A stretch of 64,000 nucleotides of DNA from Viscum album (Eukaryota; Streptophyta; Magnoliopsida; Santalales; Viscaceae), in NCBI GenBank assembly GCA_963277665.1, contig OY728152.1, forward strand, positions 1,183,656,357-1,183,720,356, in the 5' to 3' direction. Below are positions 23,640-33,579 of this stretch, in pieces. The position numbers and the translations under genes were made by a program. Numbering within the stretch: position 1 is the first letter of the stretch; each line of letters begins with the position of its first letter. Under the pieces are notes generated by a model. The model saw only the letters and a list, made by a program, of their open reading frames with translations, had not been told where the DNA came from and searched no databases.

Positions 23640-23920
23640 GACTCTGAGGTACTGCTCACTAACCTAAGACTGCGGAGGTACTCCTCCTGCCGAGTACTGC
23701 GGGTTAGCCACACAAACACAGTAGTTCTTCATGCCGAGGTATGTCACCTAAACACAGTACTGAACACCCCCTAGTAGCCTGCTGAGGTACTCTCTAGACA
23801 AGTACCATGGTTCTGCACTGTCACACAAGTAGTGCTCCGTCCTCCATGGGTCTCCATGCAAACAAAGTAGTGCTCCGTCCACTGGGCTAGTCGACTCACT
23901 CCATGTCGAGTCGGTCAAGC
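23640..23920. repeat. Short sub-repeat field in LTR D
   Basis: Irregular repeats of CAAACACAGTAGTGC-type and GAGGTACTCCTCC...CGAGTACCG-type words. Equivalent fields lie at about 16810-17080 (C), 30460-30730 (E) and 4900-5130 (B). Confidence 0.65.
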
Positions 23921-24029
23921 AGTCGTCAGGTCTCAGTCGGCTACACGGTGTCCGTACCTCGCACGCTCGTCTCTGGGAGGGTCTGATCCAGGAGCTACAG
24001 GTCGATACTCCAAGTATCTCAAAGTCCCA

Positions 24030-24720
24030 CGAAGAAGTATATCAATGGACCACATCGTCATAGGGGTCTCAACGCAACAGACGGCGCGTCAATCGGACGC
24101 CCGGTCTGTGAGTTATTATCCTTTTCGTCCCAGGGGCCCGGTTGGTTTCGTGAGCGAACCAACTCGGCTGTATCTCAACTGTACCCCGAACTCTCATTGG
24201 GTATACTCATAGGGACTGTTTCTCAAAGAGATCACCAACGCTACTGACGGTTCATCAAATGGACGTCTGGTCTGAAAGATAATAGCTTTTCCGTTCCAAG
24301 GGCCTGGTTGGATTCCAGGTACAATCCAAACCAGCCACTATCCAATAGCAACCAAAACTCGGGGGAAGTATGCCATAAAATCCGTCTCATCAAGAGGATT
24401 TCAATGAGATAGACGACTCTTCAATCGGACTCCCGGTCTGTAAGTTATTGGCCTTTTCGTTCCAGGGGCCCGGTTGGTTTCGTGAGCGAACCAACCCGAC
24501 CGCACTCCAACGGCATCCAAACATCGAGAGGAGTAATCCAAAAGATCCATCTCACATAGAGGAATCCACCAAAGTTGACGACCCGTCAATCGGACGTCCG
24601 GAGCTCAACATATAAGCATTTCCGCTCTGAGGGCCCGGTTGGTTTCGTATCCAATCCAACTCGGTCGAACCCAAAGTGATCCGAAACTTTGAGTGCGATA
24701 TATTGAAACGACCGACTCGA
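24030..24720. repeat. 166-bp tandem sub-repeat array in LTR D
   Basis: GCCCGG-type anchors at 24136, 24302, 24468 and 24633 give spacings of 166, 166 and 165 bp, the same as in LTR C. A partial unit continues to about 24780. Confidence 0.85.
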
Positions 24721-24962
24721 TGAAAGGATCACATCGCCGCTGACGGTGCGTCGATCAGAGGTCTACAGCTCATGATATGGGTGAAAGACGGTGAGGGGTC
24801 CTAAAACGGGGGTTTCGGGCCCGGACCGACCCGGCCAGAGACCCCCTGGGTCGGCCCGAACCGGGTCGACCCAACCCACGTTCGGGTTCGGCCCGGCCGG
24901 CCCGGTCCGGCTCGGTCTTCCCAAGCCAGCCCAGCTCGGCCGGGGGTTCGGCCGAACCGTGC

Positions 24963-24978
24963 GGGGGGGGGGGGGGGG
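24963..24978 (+). other. G run (16 G) in LTR D
   Basis: Sixteen consecutive G between CCGTGC and CTACCCCCGCG, in the same place as in LTRs C and E. Confidence 0.85.
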
Positions 24979-26150
24979 CTACCCCCGCGTGAAGAGTTGC
25001 AGCCCCGCGGTTGGGGCCGCCCGTGCTAGCTGACACGGCAGCCGGCCGCGTCCTGCCGCTCCCCTCCTGTCCCACGCGGTCGCGGGACCGCACTCCGCCA
25101 CTGCGGCTTCAGCCACTGCGGATTCTTCCGGCGGCGGTACAGGCGCCGCCGCCCCCGACTGCCGGCGTCGCCGCACCGGCGTGGCGCACTGGCAGGGGCT
25201 TCCGTGGACCACCAGACGCGCTCCGGTGGTCCAATTCTCCTGCGGTCTTCGCTAGTGGTCACCCCGGGATCTGACCTTCGCTACAAAGATCCCACAATGC
25301 CCACGCGGCTTTGCTTGTCGTCACCCATAAATCCTCACGTCAATTAACAGAATGTGTCGTCTTCGTGGTTCTCTGGTGCGACGCGATGGCGCCACGCCCC
25401 TTCACTGTGGCCCGACTCCATCCGCGGATGTCTTCGGGTTTCTCTGATGCGGCGTGATGGCGTCGCATCCTTGTTTGTTTTCACAGCGCGGCACGACAGC
25501 ACCGCACATTCCTTGCTGCACGTTTCCGCGTGGTGCGACGACACTATGCCATTCCCGTTTCAATCCACAAAAGGAACCCACAAGGATAAGGAGGAGGGTC
25601 GTCCGTGTTTGTGCGGTCCGGCCCCCTCTCATTAAATGATAGAAAAGGTCATATTTCATGAAGAACATCAAGGTAATAATCATGAACAAATTAAATAATA
25701 ATCCTCAACATCAATCCACATGAACGAACAATCCGCGGATCAACCTGGAATTGGTTGGTCCGCGCTCGTCGTTCTTTTCAAAAAATATTAGGGAAGACCA
25801 AAAATAAAAATTCCCCTACCATGATAAAAGATGTCACACGTCGGGCGTCGTGGAAAACAGCGTCGCAAGGAATGAATTCGTAGGCGACGTTGGAGTGCGT
25901 CTGATGCGGGGTCTCATCACTTGTCCCGGAGAAGAGAAAAGATGGCACGTCGATCGTTCTTCGTGGAACTGGTATTCTTTGTCGAAAAAGATGTCGTTCT
26001 TCATCGAGAAGGAGGTCCTCTTCTTCTTCACAAGAATTATCTCCCAATATTCCTTAGCACAATGAAAGCCCTCCCAAAATAAAATAATAAGCTACCCTCC
26101 TTATTTTATTAACACATGCCATTTCAAATTTCAAAACACAAAACACTAAA

Positions 26151-26180
26151 TTAATTAATTGATTAGGTTCAATTAATTAA
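26151..26180. other. 12-bp-stem palindrome in LTR D
   Basis: Same structure and loop as at 19331-19360. Confidence 0.7.
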
Positions 26181-26448
26181 TTTCTGTATGTTGGCAAGAG
26201 TTAAGATAGGGAGATAGAAGGTCCTCTTAAATGTTGGGAGAGTTAAAGAGGGGTTTCTTTGAGAGTTACAAATTAAAGAGGGGGGAAAAGGTTATGAGAG
26301 TTATGGGAAGTTGTAAGGTTGGGGCTTGTGTGGGCCCCACCCCATGATTATCCTAAAATGGGTATTTAGGTGCCCCGCCCCAACTCCCCCATGTAGGATA
26401 TAGACACTTAGATAGAAAAATAAAATTGTTCCACAATTTTATTCACTT

Positions 26449-26457
26449 CATATATAA
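26449..26457 (-). promoter_or_regulatory. Candidate TATA box of LTR D
   Basis: TTATATATG on the element strand, at the same distance from the U3 edge as in LTR C. Confidence 0.35.
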
Positions 26458-26634
26458 CCCACAAATTTTAACTTCTCCTCCTGAGAAAACGCATCTACAG
26501 TAAGGGTCCCCTTAAGTAATTACTGGCATTGCGAGTTCATCGGTGCCCTCAGATTTAAATTCCGAGCACCGGTTCAAAAGATAGAGAAACCTGCTCGTTG
26601 GTTCACTGAACATACCCGAGCTAAATTTCGGAAA

Positions 26635-26665
26635 GTGATTCCAGGCACACCGGGCCTCGGAATCA
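26635..26665. other. Conserved U3 hairpin around CACACCGGGCCTC
   Basis: TGATTCC and GGAATCA flank AGGCACACCGGGCCTC, a possible 7-bp stem. Related sequence sits at the same place in every LTR that includes this region (about 1393, 6994, 19817 and 33463), although some stems have lost pairs. Confidence 0.5.
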
Positions 26666-26746
26666 GGCGCCGTCAGAAACTGTGTTCTTGTAAAATTCAA
26701 AAAAAAAATTATGTAAAAATTTTCCTTGAAAATCATAGTCTTTACA

Positions 26747-26761
26747 TTACTCCCACATCTG
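26747..26761 (-). other. Polypurine tract, second internal region
   Basis: The plus strand TTACTCCCACATCTG follows the LTR D tip TTTACA. It is slightly diverged from the first copy. Confidence 0.7.
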
Positions 26762-26799
26762 GGCTTTACGTCCCCGTAAAGCTTCAACACAAACTAGGG

Positions 26800-27255
26800 T
26801 CACAAAAGCGGTATTGAGCATGCATCTGAGCCTTCCACTCCCATGTGTTTACCTGGAGATTCCATACTGCCAAACAAAGCGCACCCAAGGAATCGACCAT
26901 CCTCGTAGGATCCTCTCCTATCGATCCTCGATTCCCACTGGAACCTCTATGGAAGTAACCCCATCGCCATCGTCCTACTCCCCATGGTCTATGATATGCC
27001 AAGGGTCGAGCACAAATATCCTCAGTTGAGATACTTGGAATACTTCGTGCACCTGGTGCAACTGAGGTGGATGGGTCTAGCGTTAAACCACCTCACCTAC
27101 CCAATTGAGGACCTAGAAAGGACCGTTGAACCTCGTAGATAACTTGCCACCTTGTCCACATCTCTGTAAACCTTGTCGAGGTGATACCCGTATAAGGACG
27201 TGATCGTCATACTCAAACTCTAGAGGTCTCCAATTCCTGTTAGAACTGGAACTCA
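26800..27255 (-). pseudogene. Integrase C-terminal module and chromodomain-like tail, copy 2
   Basis: The minus strand 27322-27113 is open and includes NWRPLEFEYDDHVLIRVSPR and GGKLSTRFNGPF, the GPY/F-type integrase C-terminal module. It continues past a stop with VGEVV, PPQLHQVHEVFQVS and the tail EVPVGIEDR, WSIPWVRF. It is somewhat better preserved than copy 1. No catalytic integrase core, reverse transcriptase or protease is found in the 1.5 kb between gag and this module. Confidence 0.82.
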
Positions 27256-27379
27256 AAACGACTACTGCCACGAGGGTAAGGTTGACCGACTCAAGAGTGA
27301 TCGGTCTCACCCTCCTGTGCATGAGTTACCCTGTGCTACCTGGGGTTTCCTTTTTCTCTGACCAATGAAAACCCATTCC

Positions 27380-27605
27380 GACGTCGTAGTTAAACCACAA
27401 CCTTTTTTCCTAATACCATCAATTTGTGTATGAACTGTTATTGCCTAGTCCATACTCAAACCAACGTCGTAAGGCCTCGACGCTGCCACCAAGATATTTC
27501 TACGGAAACTCTCGCCTCGAGGGTCTGACCACACTGTCGGCATAAGTGTGATTATTGAGTCTCCTCTCAAGGTATCTCCAGACGTGAGGGTCAAGTCCAC
27601 GGCTT
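27380..27605. repeat. Internal duplicated segment, copy a (second internal region)
   Basis: Counterpart of 20560-20790; contains GTCGTAAGGCCTCGACGCTG. Confidence 0.6.
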
Positions 27606-28059
27606 CAGGAAACTCTAGGTCGGGAACAAGATTTGCGAAAGCAAGGAATGGTTCATATCGACGTCTGTTAATACAGAAGCTAGTAGTGGATAGAGACTGT
27701 CCCTTGAATCATTTTTAGAGCCATTGGGTCACACTCCTTGACTGCATGCAGCTACATTCTTCCTCCGCCCTCCATCTCCCTTAGCTTGTCGGGGATAACT
27801 AAGGCGGGTGGTTGTAGAATTTTATGATGTACGCAATCTCATGCTGCTCTCCTAGCTCTGCATCCACGTCTTCTTCTCTGTAGACTCATCTATCCTTAAT
27901 GCTTCCTCTTCTTTAAACATTTAACACGCTCGAGTCTCTAAGACTGGTGCCTGTTTCCTATTTCTTATTGCACCGTGCTGTCTTCATCCGCTCCTGGATG
28001 ATATGTACCTTCTTTGCATATGATCTGAAATAGCTGCTAAAATTTCTCCTTTGCCAAAA

Positions 28060-28290
28060 AGTGGAACTCAGTCTCATCCCATGGATTAACCAGGTCCATT
28101 GCCTAATACAGTCAATCCTAACATGAATGATGTATTCATGCCATGGATGACGTCGTAAGGCCTCGACGTAACTACCAGGAGATCCAACAGTCACTCTCAC
28201 CTCCAAGGGTCGAGTCACACTATCGGCATCAGTGTGAGGTCACCGGGTCTCCTCCAGTAGAAATCTCGAAAGTGAGGGTCAAGTCAAAAG
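28060..28290. repeat. Internal duplicated segment, copy b (second internal region)
   Basis: Counterpart of 21240-21465; contains GACGTCGTAAGGCCTCGACG. Confidence 0.6.
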
Positions 28291-28518
28291 TTTAAACCGG
28301 GACAAATCAGTATCAACCAAACAAAAGGACAGGAATGAAAACAAATATAAGTGTATTTTTTATTATTGCAGCTCATAGTACAAAGACACAAATACAACAA
28401 CAACATGGAACTAGAAGTACAAGAGATGTATCCACGAGTTCCACTCCTGTCTACCTGCTCCTGGAGCTCTACTGTCTTGTCCACTGCTCGGCTGTTTCTC
28501 AAGCACCCGCCACTGCTT

Positions 28519-29247
28519 CTACCTTGGTGGCTCCTCCAAAGCCTGCAGATCAACTGTACGAGGAGTCGGACAGTCACGTGCCAGGTGACCCTTTCCGCCG
28601 CATGAGTAACACTGTCTGTTTCTGGCACGCCTAGCTCTGTCCCCACCCCGGGAGCCCCGCACCACCGATCCGAAAACTCGATACTTCCCAACTGCTAGTC
28701 TGGTCCTCCTAGACCTCTGCATCATCTGTCTACTGCCCACAGATGACTCGGCTACTGATCAAAAAACACACGGAAAAGGCAGAAGCTCCTGAACACGCTC
28801 TGGGTGTAGAGCTAATAGGACAAACTCCACCCTGAAGAAGGTCTCGGATTCTTCCCATGCGAAGGTCATCCCGTCGCAAAACTGGAACAACTGGCTCCAC
28901 CACATGCCTGATGCTGCCTGAAGAAGGCTGGCAGAAAAGATCACCATGAAGTCTGCAGGCGTCCCCACTAGCCTGAAGACTCTCACCACAGCCTCCAGCC
29001 AAACCTCAGCCGCCTGCGGGTCTGTCTCTCCCCAGAACCTGGGTGGCATCTAGTGTTGGAACTCGTGCAACGCACTCAAGTGGCGTGCATCGCCTACTAC
29101 TAGGGCTGGTGGCATCGGTGGCCAAACGTATGGTAGTACCGCTGGTGCCTCAACTACAAGAGGGCCCTGTACGAAAGCCTCGTTGCTCGATAGGCTGTCA
29201 GTACGCACATCCCTCTAGGCTCTAGCTGGTCATCCATGAATAGGCAT
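28519..29247 (-). pseudogene. gag: Truncated gypsy gag with intact zinc knuckle, copy 2
   Basis: The likely start ATG is at 29247-29245, and codon 6 is TGA as in copy 1. A TAG precedes PPRFWGETDPQ at the same glutamine position where copy 1 also has TAG. The capsid part is open from 29049 to 28759: DPQAAEVWLEAVVRVFRL, ASGMWWSQLF, ETFFRVEFV, VQELLPF. A TGA, where copy 1 has CGA, then separates it from 28740-28519, which holds the basic linker and an intact CCHC knuckle CYSCGGKGHLARDC (28570-28611; C-X2-C-X4-H-X4-C), ending in a short tail. The capsid C-terminal half is deleted as in copy 1. Confidence 0.88.
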
Positions 29248-29520
29248 CCTAAAAGAAACAATGTGACACAGTGAAACGATTATACCTGGTGAGATGACCT
29301 GGTTTGAGATGACATTTAAAAACTTCTGGAAACACACATGCAATCAGTGTTTTTGTGCACAAAGTCGAAAATCAGTTGTCTGGGTCCGGGTGTATGGATA
29401 TGTCGGCCACCTGCACCAACACTGGACTCCCTGAACTGAAGACCACACTCGGTACCCTTAACACTATTGCTTCACAGAAATAAAATATCAGAGTTATAAG
29501 TTATACGGTAGAACCGACTC

Positions 29521-29531
29521 CTCTGATACGA
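29521..29531 (-). other. Primer-binding site, second internal region (one mismatch)
   Basis: The plus strand is CTCTGATACGA, so the element strand reads TCGTATCAGAG. It matches the iMet-type site except at the second base. Confidence 0.8.
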
Positions 29532-30849
29532 ATTTGTCATGACCCGTCCTCGGGGCCCATGCTGTGACTACCCTTAGCCCTCCTTCCATAGGCCAGGGGC
29601 TGGCGACTAGCACCAAAGGCGCAAATCCCGATAACTGGGAAGGCATTTCCTTTATAAAAGTAAACAAAACACCACAGAGTACAAGCAGAAGTAAAATACT
29701 AAGTACAAAGAGAAGTGTTGAAAGTTAAATGATCCAGAATACAAACCCAAATGAAAGTACAACTAAAACTGAACAAAGTACAAAAGAAAAAGACAACAGC
29801 TAGAAGAACGGAAGCGGCTCCTGGGTTGTCCTCCTTGGATCCTACCTGAAGGGTAGGTATAGATAGCGCAGCTCCTGGTTCATCCACCAGGGATCCTACC
29901 TCAATGGTAGGTACAGATAGACTCTACAACGCTCTCACCCGTCAACCTCCTCCGAGTGTCGTCTCGTCGCGAAGTCCACCCTTGGATACTGACTCGTCGT
30001 GTGGTCCACCTCCAGGTACCATCCAGTCTTCAAACACTTGGCCTCCATCAGCACTGTTTTTCATCTGCATCCAACACAACAAGGTGCGGGCATAGCCCGT
30101 GCAGGGGTGAGTATAACAACACACAGTTTGGACCCCGAGACCTTCAAGGTCTCACTAAAACCAACATGGATAACCACAAAGAAGATCTGAACAGATAACC
30201 TCTAATTAGGTATATTCCCATACACATACATATGTTATCATGTAACCCATCTCAATCATGAGGAATCACATAGATCATGAAATCAACGGATAACCACCAC
30301 CCAGGTATATTCCCATACATATACCTAAGTTATCAAGTGACCCATCTCAATAAATAGGTAAACACAAAGATCATAGACTCAGCTCAAAGCAGGATTTTTA
30401 TTTTCGAAACCATAAATGCTGAATAACCCCGTATCTGGAGTGTACAGTGGTCCTGTCACGATTCTGAGGTACTGCTCACTAACCTAAGACTGTTGAGGTA
30501 CTCCTCCTGCCGAGTACCGCGGGTCAGCCCCACAAACACAGTAGTGCTTCCCGCCGGGGTATGTCACCCAAACACAGTAGTGCACACCCCCTAGTAGCCT
30601 GCTGAGGTACTCTCCGGACGAGTACCACGGGTCTGCACTATCACACAGGTAGTGATCCGTCCTCCATGGGTCTGCACCCAAACAAATTAGTGCTCCTTCC
30701 ACTGGGCTAGTCGACTCACTCTAAGTCGAGTCGGTTAAGCAGTCGTCAGGTCTCCGTCGGCTACACAGTCTCCATACTACGCACGCTCTTCTCTGGGAGG
30801 GTCCGCTCCACGAGCTACAAGTCCATACTACAAGTATCTCAAATTCACA

Positions 30850-31550
30850 CGAAGAAGTATCTCAAAGGACTTCCTCGTCATAGGGGTCTTGACGCAACAG
30901 ATGGCGCGTCAATCGGACGTCCGGTCTGTGAGTTATTAGTATTTTCGTCCCAAGGGCCCAGTTGGTTTCGTGAGCGAACCAACCTGGACGTATCTCAACT
31001 CTACCCCGAACACTCATGGGTTATACTCATAGGGACCGTTTCTCAACGAGATCACCAACGCCGCTGACGGTTCCTCAAACGGACGTCTGGTCTGAAAGAT
31101 AACAACTTTTCCGTTCGAAGGGCCCGGTTGGATTTAAGGTACAATCCAACCCGGCCACTATCCAACAACAACAAAAACTCAGGTGAAGTATGCCAAAAGA
31201 TCCGTCTCATCAAGAGGATTTCATCGAGATAGATGAAGTGTCAATCGGACGCCCGATCTGTGAGTTATTGGCTTTTTTGTTCCAGGGGCCGGTTGGATTC
31301 GTGAGAGAACCAACCCGACCGAACTCCGACTTCATCCAAACCTCGAGCGGAATAAGCCAAAATATATGTCTCACTTAGAGGAATTCATCAAAGTCAATGG
31401 CTCATCAATCGGACGTCCAGAGCTCATGATATAAGCATTTCCGCTCCGATAGCCCGGTTGGTTTCGAATCCGAACCAACCCGGCCGAACCCAAAGTGATC
31501 CGAAACATTGAGTGTGATATACCGAAACGACCGTCTCGATCCAAGGATCA
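30850..31550. repeat. 166-bp tandem sub-repeat array in LTR E
   Basis: GGCCC-type anchors at 30956, 31122, about 31287 and 31452; spacing 165-166 bp, as in C and D. Confidence 0.85.
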
Positions 31551-31789
31551 AATCACCGCTTATAGTGCGCCCATAGGAGGCATACAACTCACGATATGGG
31601 CGAATGACCATGAGAGGTCCGAAAACGGGGGTTTTGGGCCCAGACCGACCCGGCCCGAGACCCCCTGGGTCGGCCCGAACCGGGTCGACCCAACCCTGGT
31701 GCGGGTCTGGCACGGCCGGTGCGGCCCGGCCCGGTCTGCCCAAGCTGGCCCGGCTCGGCCGGGGGTTCGGCCGAACGGACAAACCGTGC

Positions 31790-31806
31790 GGGGGGGGGGG
31801 GGGGGG
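31790..31806 (+). other. G run (17 G) in LTR E
   Basis: Seventeen consecutive G, the longest of the three, in the same GC-rich island. Confidence 0.85.
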
Positions 31807-32979
31807 CTGCCCCCGCGTGAAGAGCCGCGACCCCGCGGTTGGGGCCACCCGTGCTAGCGGACGCAGCAGCCGGCCACATCCCACCACTCCCCTCCGGTCC
31901 CGCCCCAGTCGCGGGACCGCGCTCCGCAGCCGCGGCTTGGGCCTCGATGGATTCTTCCGGCGGCGCTCTGGGCGCCGCCGCCCCCGACCGCCAGCGCCGC
32001 CGCACCGGTGTGGCGTGCCAGCAGGGGCTTCCGCGGACCACCGGACGTGCTCCGGTGGTCCGATTTTCCTGCGGTCTTTGCCAGTGTTCACCCCAGGATC
32101 CGACCTTCGCTGCAATGATCCCACAATTCCTACGTGGCTTCGCTTGTCGTCACCTATCAATCCGCACACCAATTAACAAAACGCGCCGTCTTCGTGTTTC
32201 TCTGGCACGACGCGATGGCGTCACGCCCCGTCGCCATGGCCCGACTCCATCTTCGGATGTCTTCGGGTTTCTCCGACACGACGCGACGACGTCGCATCCT
32301 TGTTCGTTTTCATGGCACGGCGCGACGGCACCACACATTCCTTGCCGCATGTTTCTGCATGGTGAGACGCCACCGCGCCATTCCCATTTCAATCCAAAAA
32401 AGGAACCCACAAGGATACGGAGGAGGGTCAGCCATGTATGTGCGGTCCGACCCCCTCTCATTAAATGATAGAAAAAGGTCATATTTTACGAAAAACGTCA
32501 AGGTAATAATCACAAACAAATTAAATAATAATCCACAACATCAATCTGCATTAACGAACGATCCACGGATCTACCTGGAATTGGTTGGTCCGCACTAGTC
32601 ATTCTTTTCTCAAAAGATTGGAGAACACCAAAAATAAAATTCACCTACCTTGATAAATGATGTCTCACATTGGGCGTTGTGGAAATTGGCGTCTCGTGGA
32701 AAGAATTCGTAGGAGACGTCGGAGTGCGTCTGATGCGGCGTCTCCTAACTTGTCACGGAGAAGAGAAAAGATGGAACGTCGATCATTCTTCACGGAACCG
32801 GCGTTCTTCGTTGAAGAAGATGTCGTTCTTCGTCAAGAAGGATGTCCACTTCTTCTTCACAAGAATTCTCTCCAAATCATCCTTAGCACAACGAAATCCC
32901 TCCCAAAATAAAATAATAAGCTACCCTCCTTATTTTATTAACACAAGCCATTTCAAATTTCAAAACTCAAAAGACTAAA

Positions 32980-33009
32980 TTAATTAATTGAGTAGGATCA
33001 ATTAATTAA
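32980..33009. other. Palindrome in LTR E
   Basis: TTAATTAATTGA, loop GTAGGA, TCAATTAATTAA. The stem is the same as in C and D, but the loop has changed. Confidence 0.65.
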
Positions 33010-33276
33010 TTTGTTTATGTTGGAAAGAGTTAAGAGAGGGGGAGAGAAGGACTTCTTAAATGATGGGAGAGTTAAAGAGGGGTTTCTTTGAGAGTTATAA
33101 ATTAAAGAGGGGGGAAAAGGTTATGAGAGTAATGGGAAGTTGTAAGGTTGGGGCTTGTGTGGGCCCCACATCACTATTATCCTCACATGGGTAGTTAGGT
33201 GCCCCACCCCAACTCCCCCATGTAGGATATAACCACGTAGACACAGAAAAAAATTGTTCCACAATTTTATTCACTT

Positions 33277-33285
33277 CATATATAA
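33277..33285 (-). promoter_or_regulatory. Candidate TATA box of LTR E (the 5' LTR)
   Basis: TTATATATG on the element strand; as the outer 5' LTR this would be the copy driving full-length transcription of the array. Confidence 0.35.
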
Positions 33286-33574
33286 TCCACAAATTTTGAC
33301 TTATCCTCCCGAGAAAACACATCTGCGGTAAGGGTCCTCTTAAGCAATTACCGGTGTTGCGAGTTCATCGGTGCCCTCAGATTTCAATTCCGAGCACCGG
33401 TTCAAATGTTAGAAAAACCCTATCGTTGGTTCACTGAACGTACCCGAGCTAAATTTTGGAAAGTGATTCCAGGCACACCGGGCCTCGGAATCATGCGCCG
33501 TCAGAAACTGCGTTCTTGTAAAATTTCAAAGAAAATTAAGTAACAATTTTCCTTGAAATTTCCGGGTTTTTACA

Positions 33575-33579
33575 AAATG
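33575..33579. repeat. Target-site duplication, right copy (AAATG)
   Basis: Identical to 15884-15888. Confidence 0.85.

Larger units (their letters stand above)
22715..26746 (-). repeat. LTR D (middle LTR, shared by both internal regions), 4032 bp
   Basis: It runs from TGTCACGACCCG at the left to CTTTACA at the right, intact TG...CA ends. A primer-binding site abuts its left edge and a polypurine tract abuts its right edge, so one LTR acts as the 5' LTR of one unit and the 3' LTR of the other. Sub-structure matches LTRs C and E in order and spacing. Confidence 0.92.
15889..33574 (-). mobile_element. Tandem Ty3/gypsy element: LTR-internal-LTR-internal-LTR, 17.7 kb
   Basis: Three LTRs of 4038, 4032 and 4040 bp alternate with two internal regions of 2788 bp each, all in minus orientation. 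One 5-bp target-site duplication (AAATG) bounds the whole array, so it behaves as one insertion. Each internal region has a primer-binding site, a gag-derived pseudogene, a non-coding middle, an integrase/chromodomain-like tail and a polypurine tract, but no recognisable protease, reverse transcriptase, RNase H or integrase core. The two internal regions are roughly 93% identical in a stretch of about 370 bp compared by eye. LTR ends and the PBS are plant gypsy type; chromovirus (Tekay/Del-like) is inferred from the polyprotein tail. The likely origin is unequal recombination between LTRs or insertion of a recombinant cDNA. No complete protein can be made from it. Confidence 0.9.
29535..33574 (-). 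repeat. LTR E (right, 5' LTR in element orientation), 4040 bp
   Basis: It runs from TGTCATGACCCG at the left to GGGTTTTTACA at the right, followed at once by the target-site duplication AAATG. It shows the same order of sub-repeats, GC island and U3 hairpins as LTRs C and D. In a 230-bp stretch compared by eye it differs from LTR C at about 6% of positions. Confidence 0.92.

Noticed and set aside
31405..32172. A 255-codon minus-strand open frame, and overlapping frames, in the GC island of LTR E (likewise 18110-18860 and 24770-25700)
   Set aside because: Frames are open on both strands in several phases because the DNA is GC-rich and stop-poor. The products are Arg/Pro/Gly-rich without any domain, and the frames are not conserved among the three LTRs.
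15889..33574. Reading the array as two separate neighbouring elements or a nested insertion
   Set aside because: Only the outermost edges carry a matching AAATG duplication; the middle LTR is shared and has no flanking duplication of its own.
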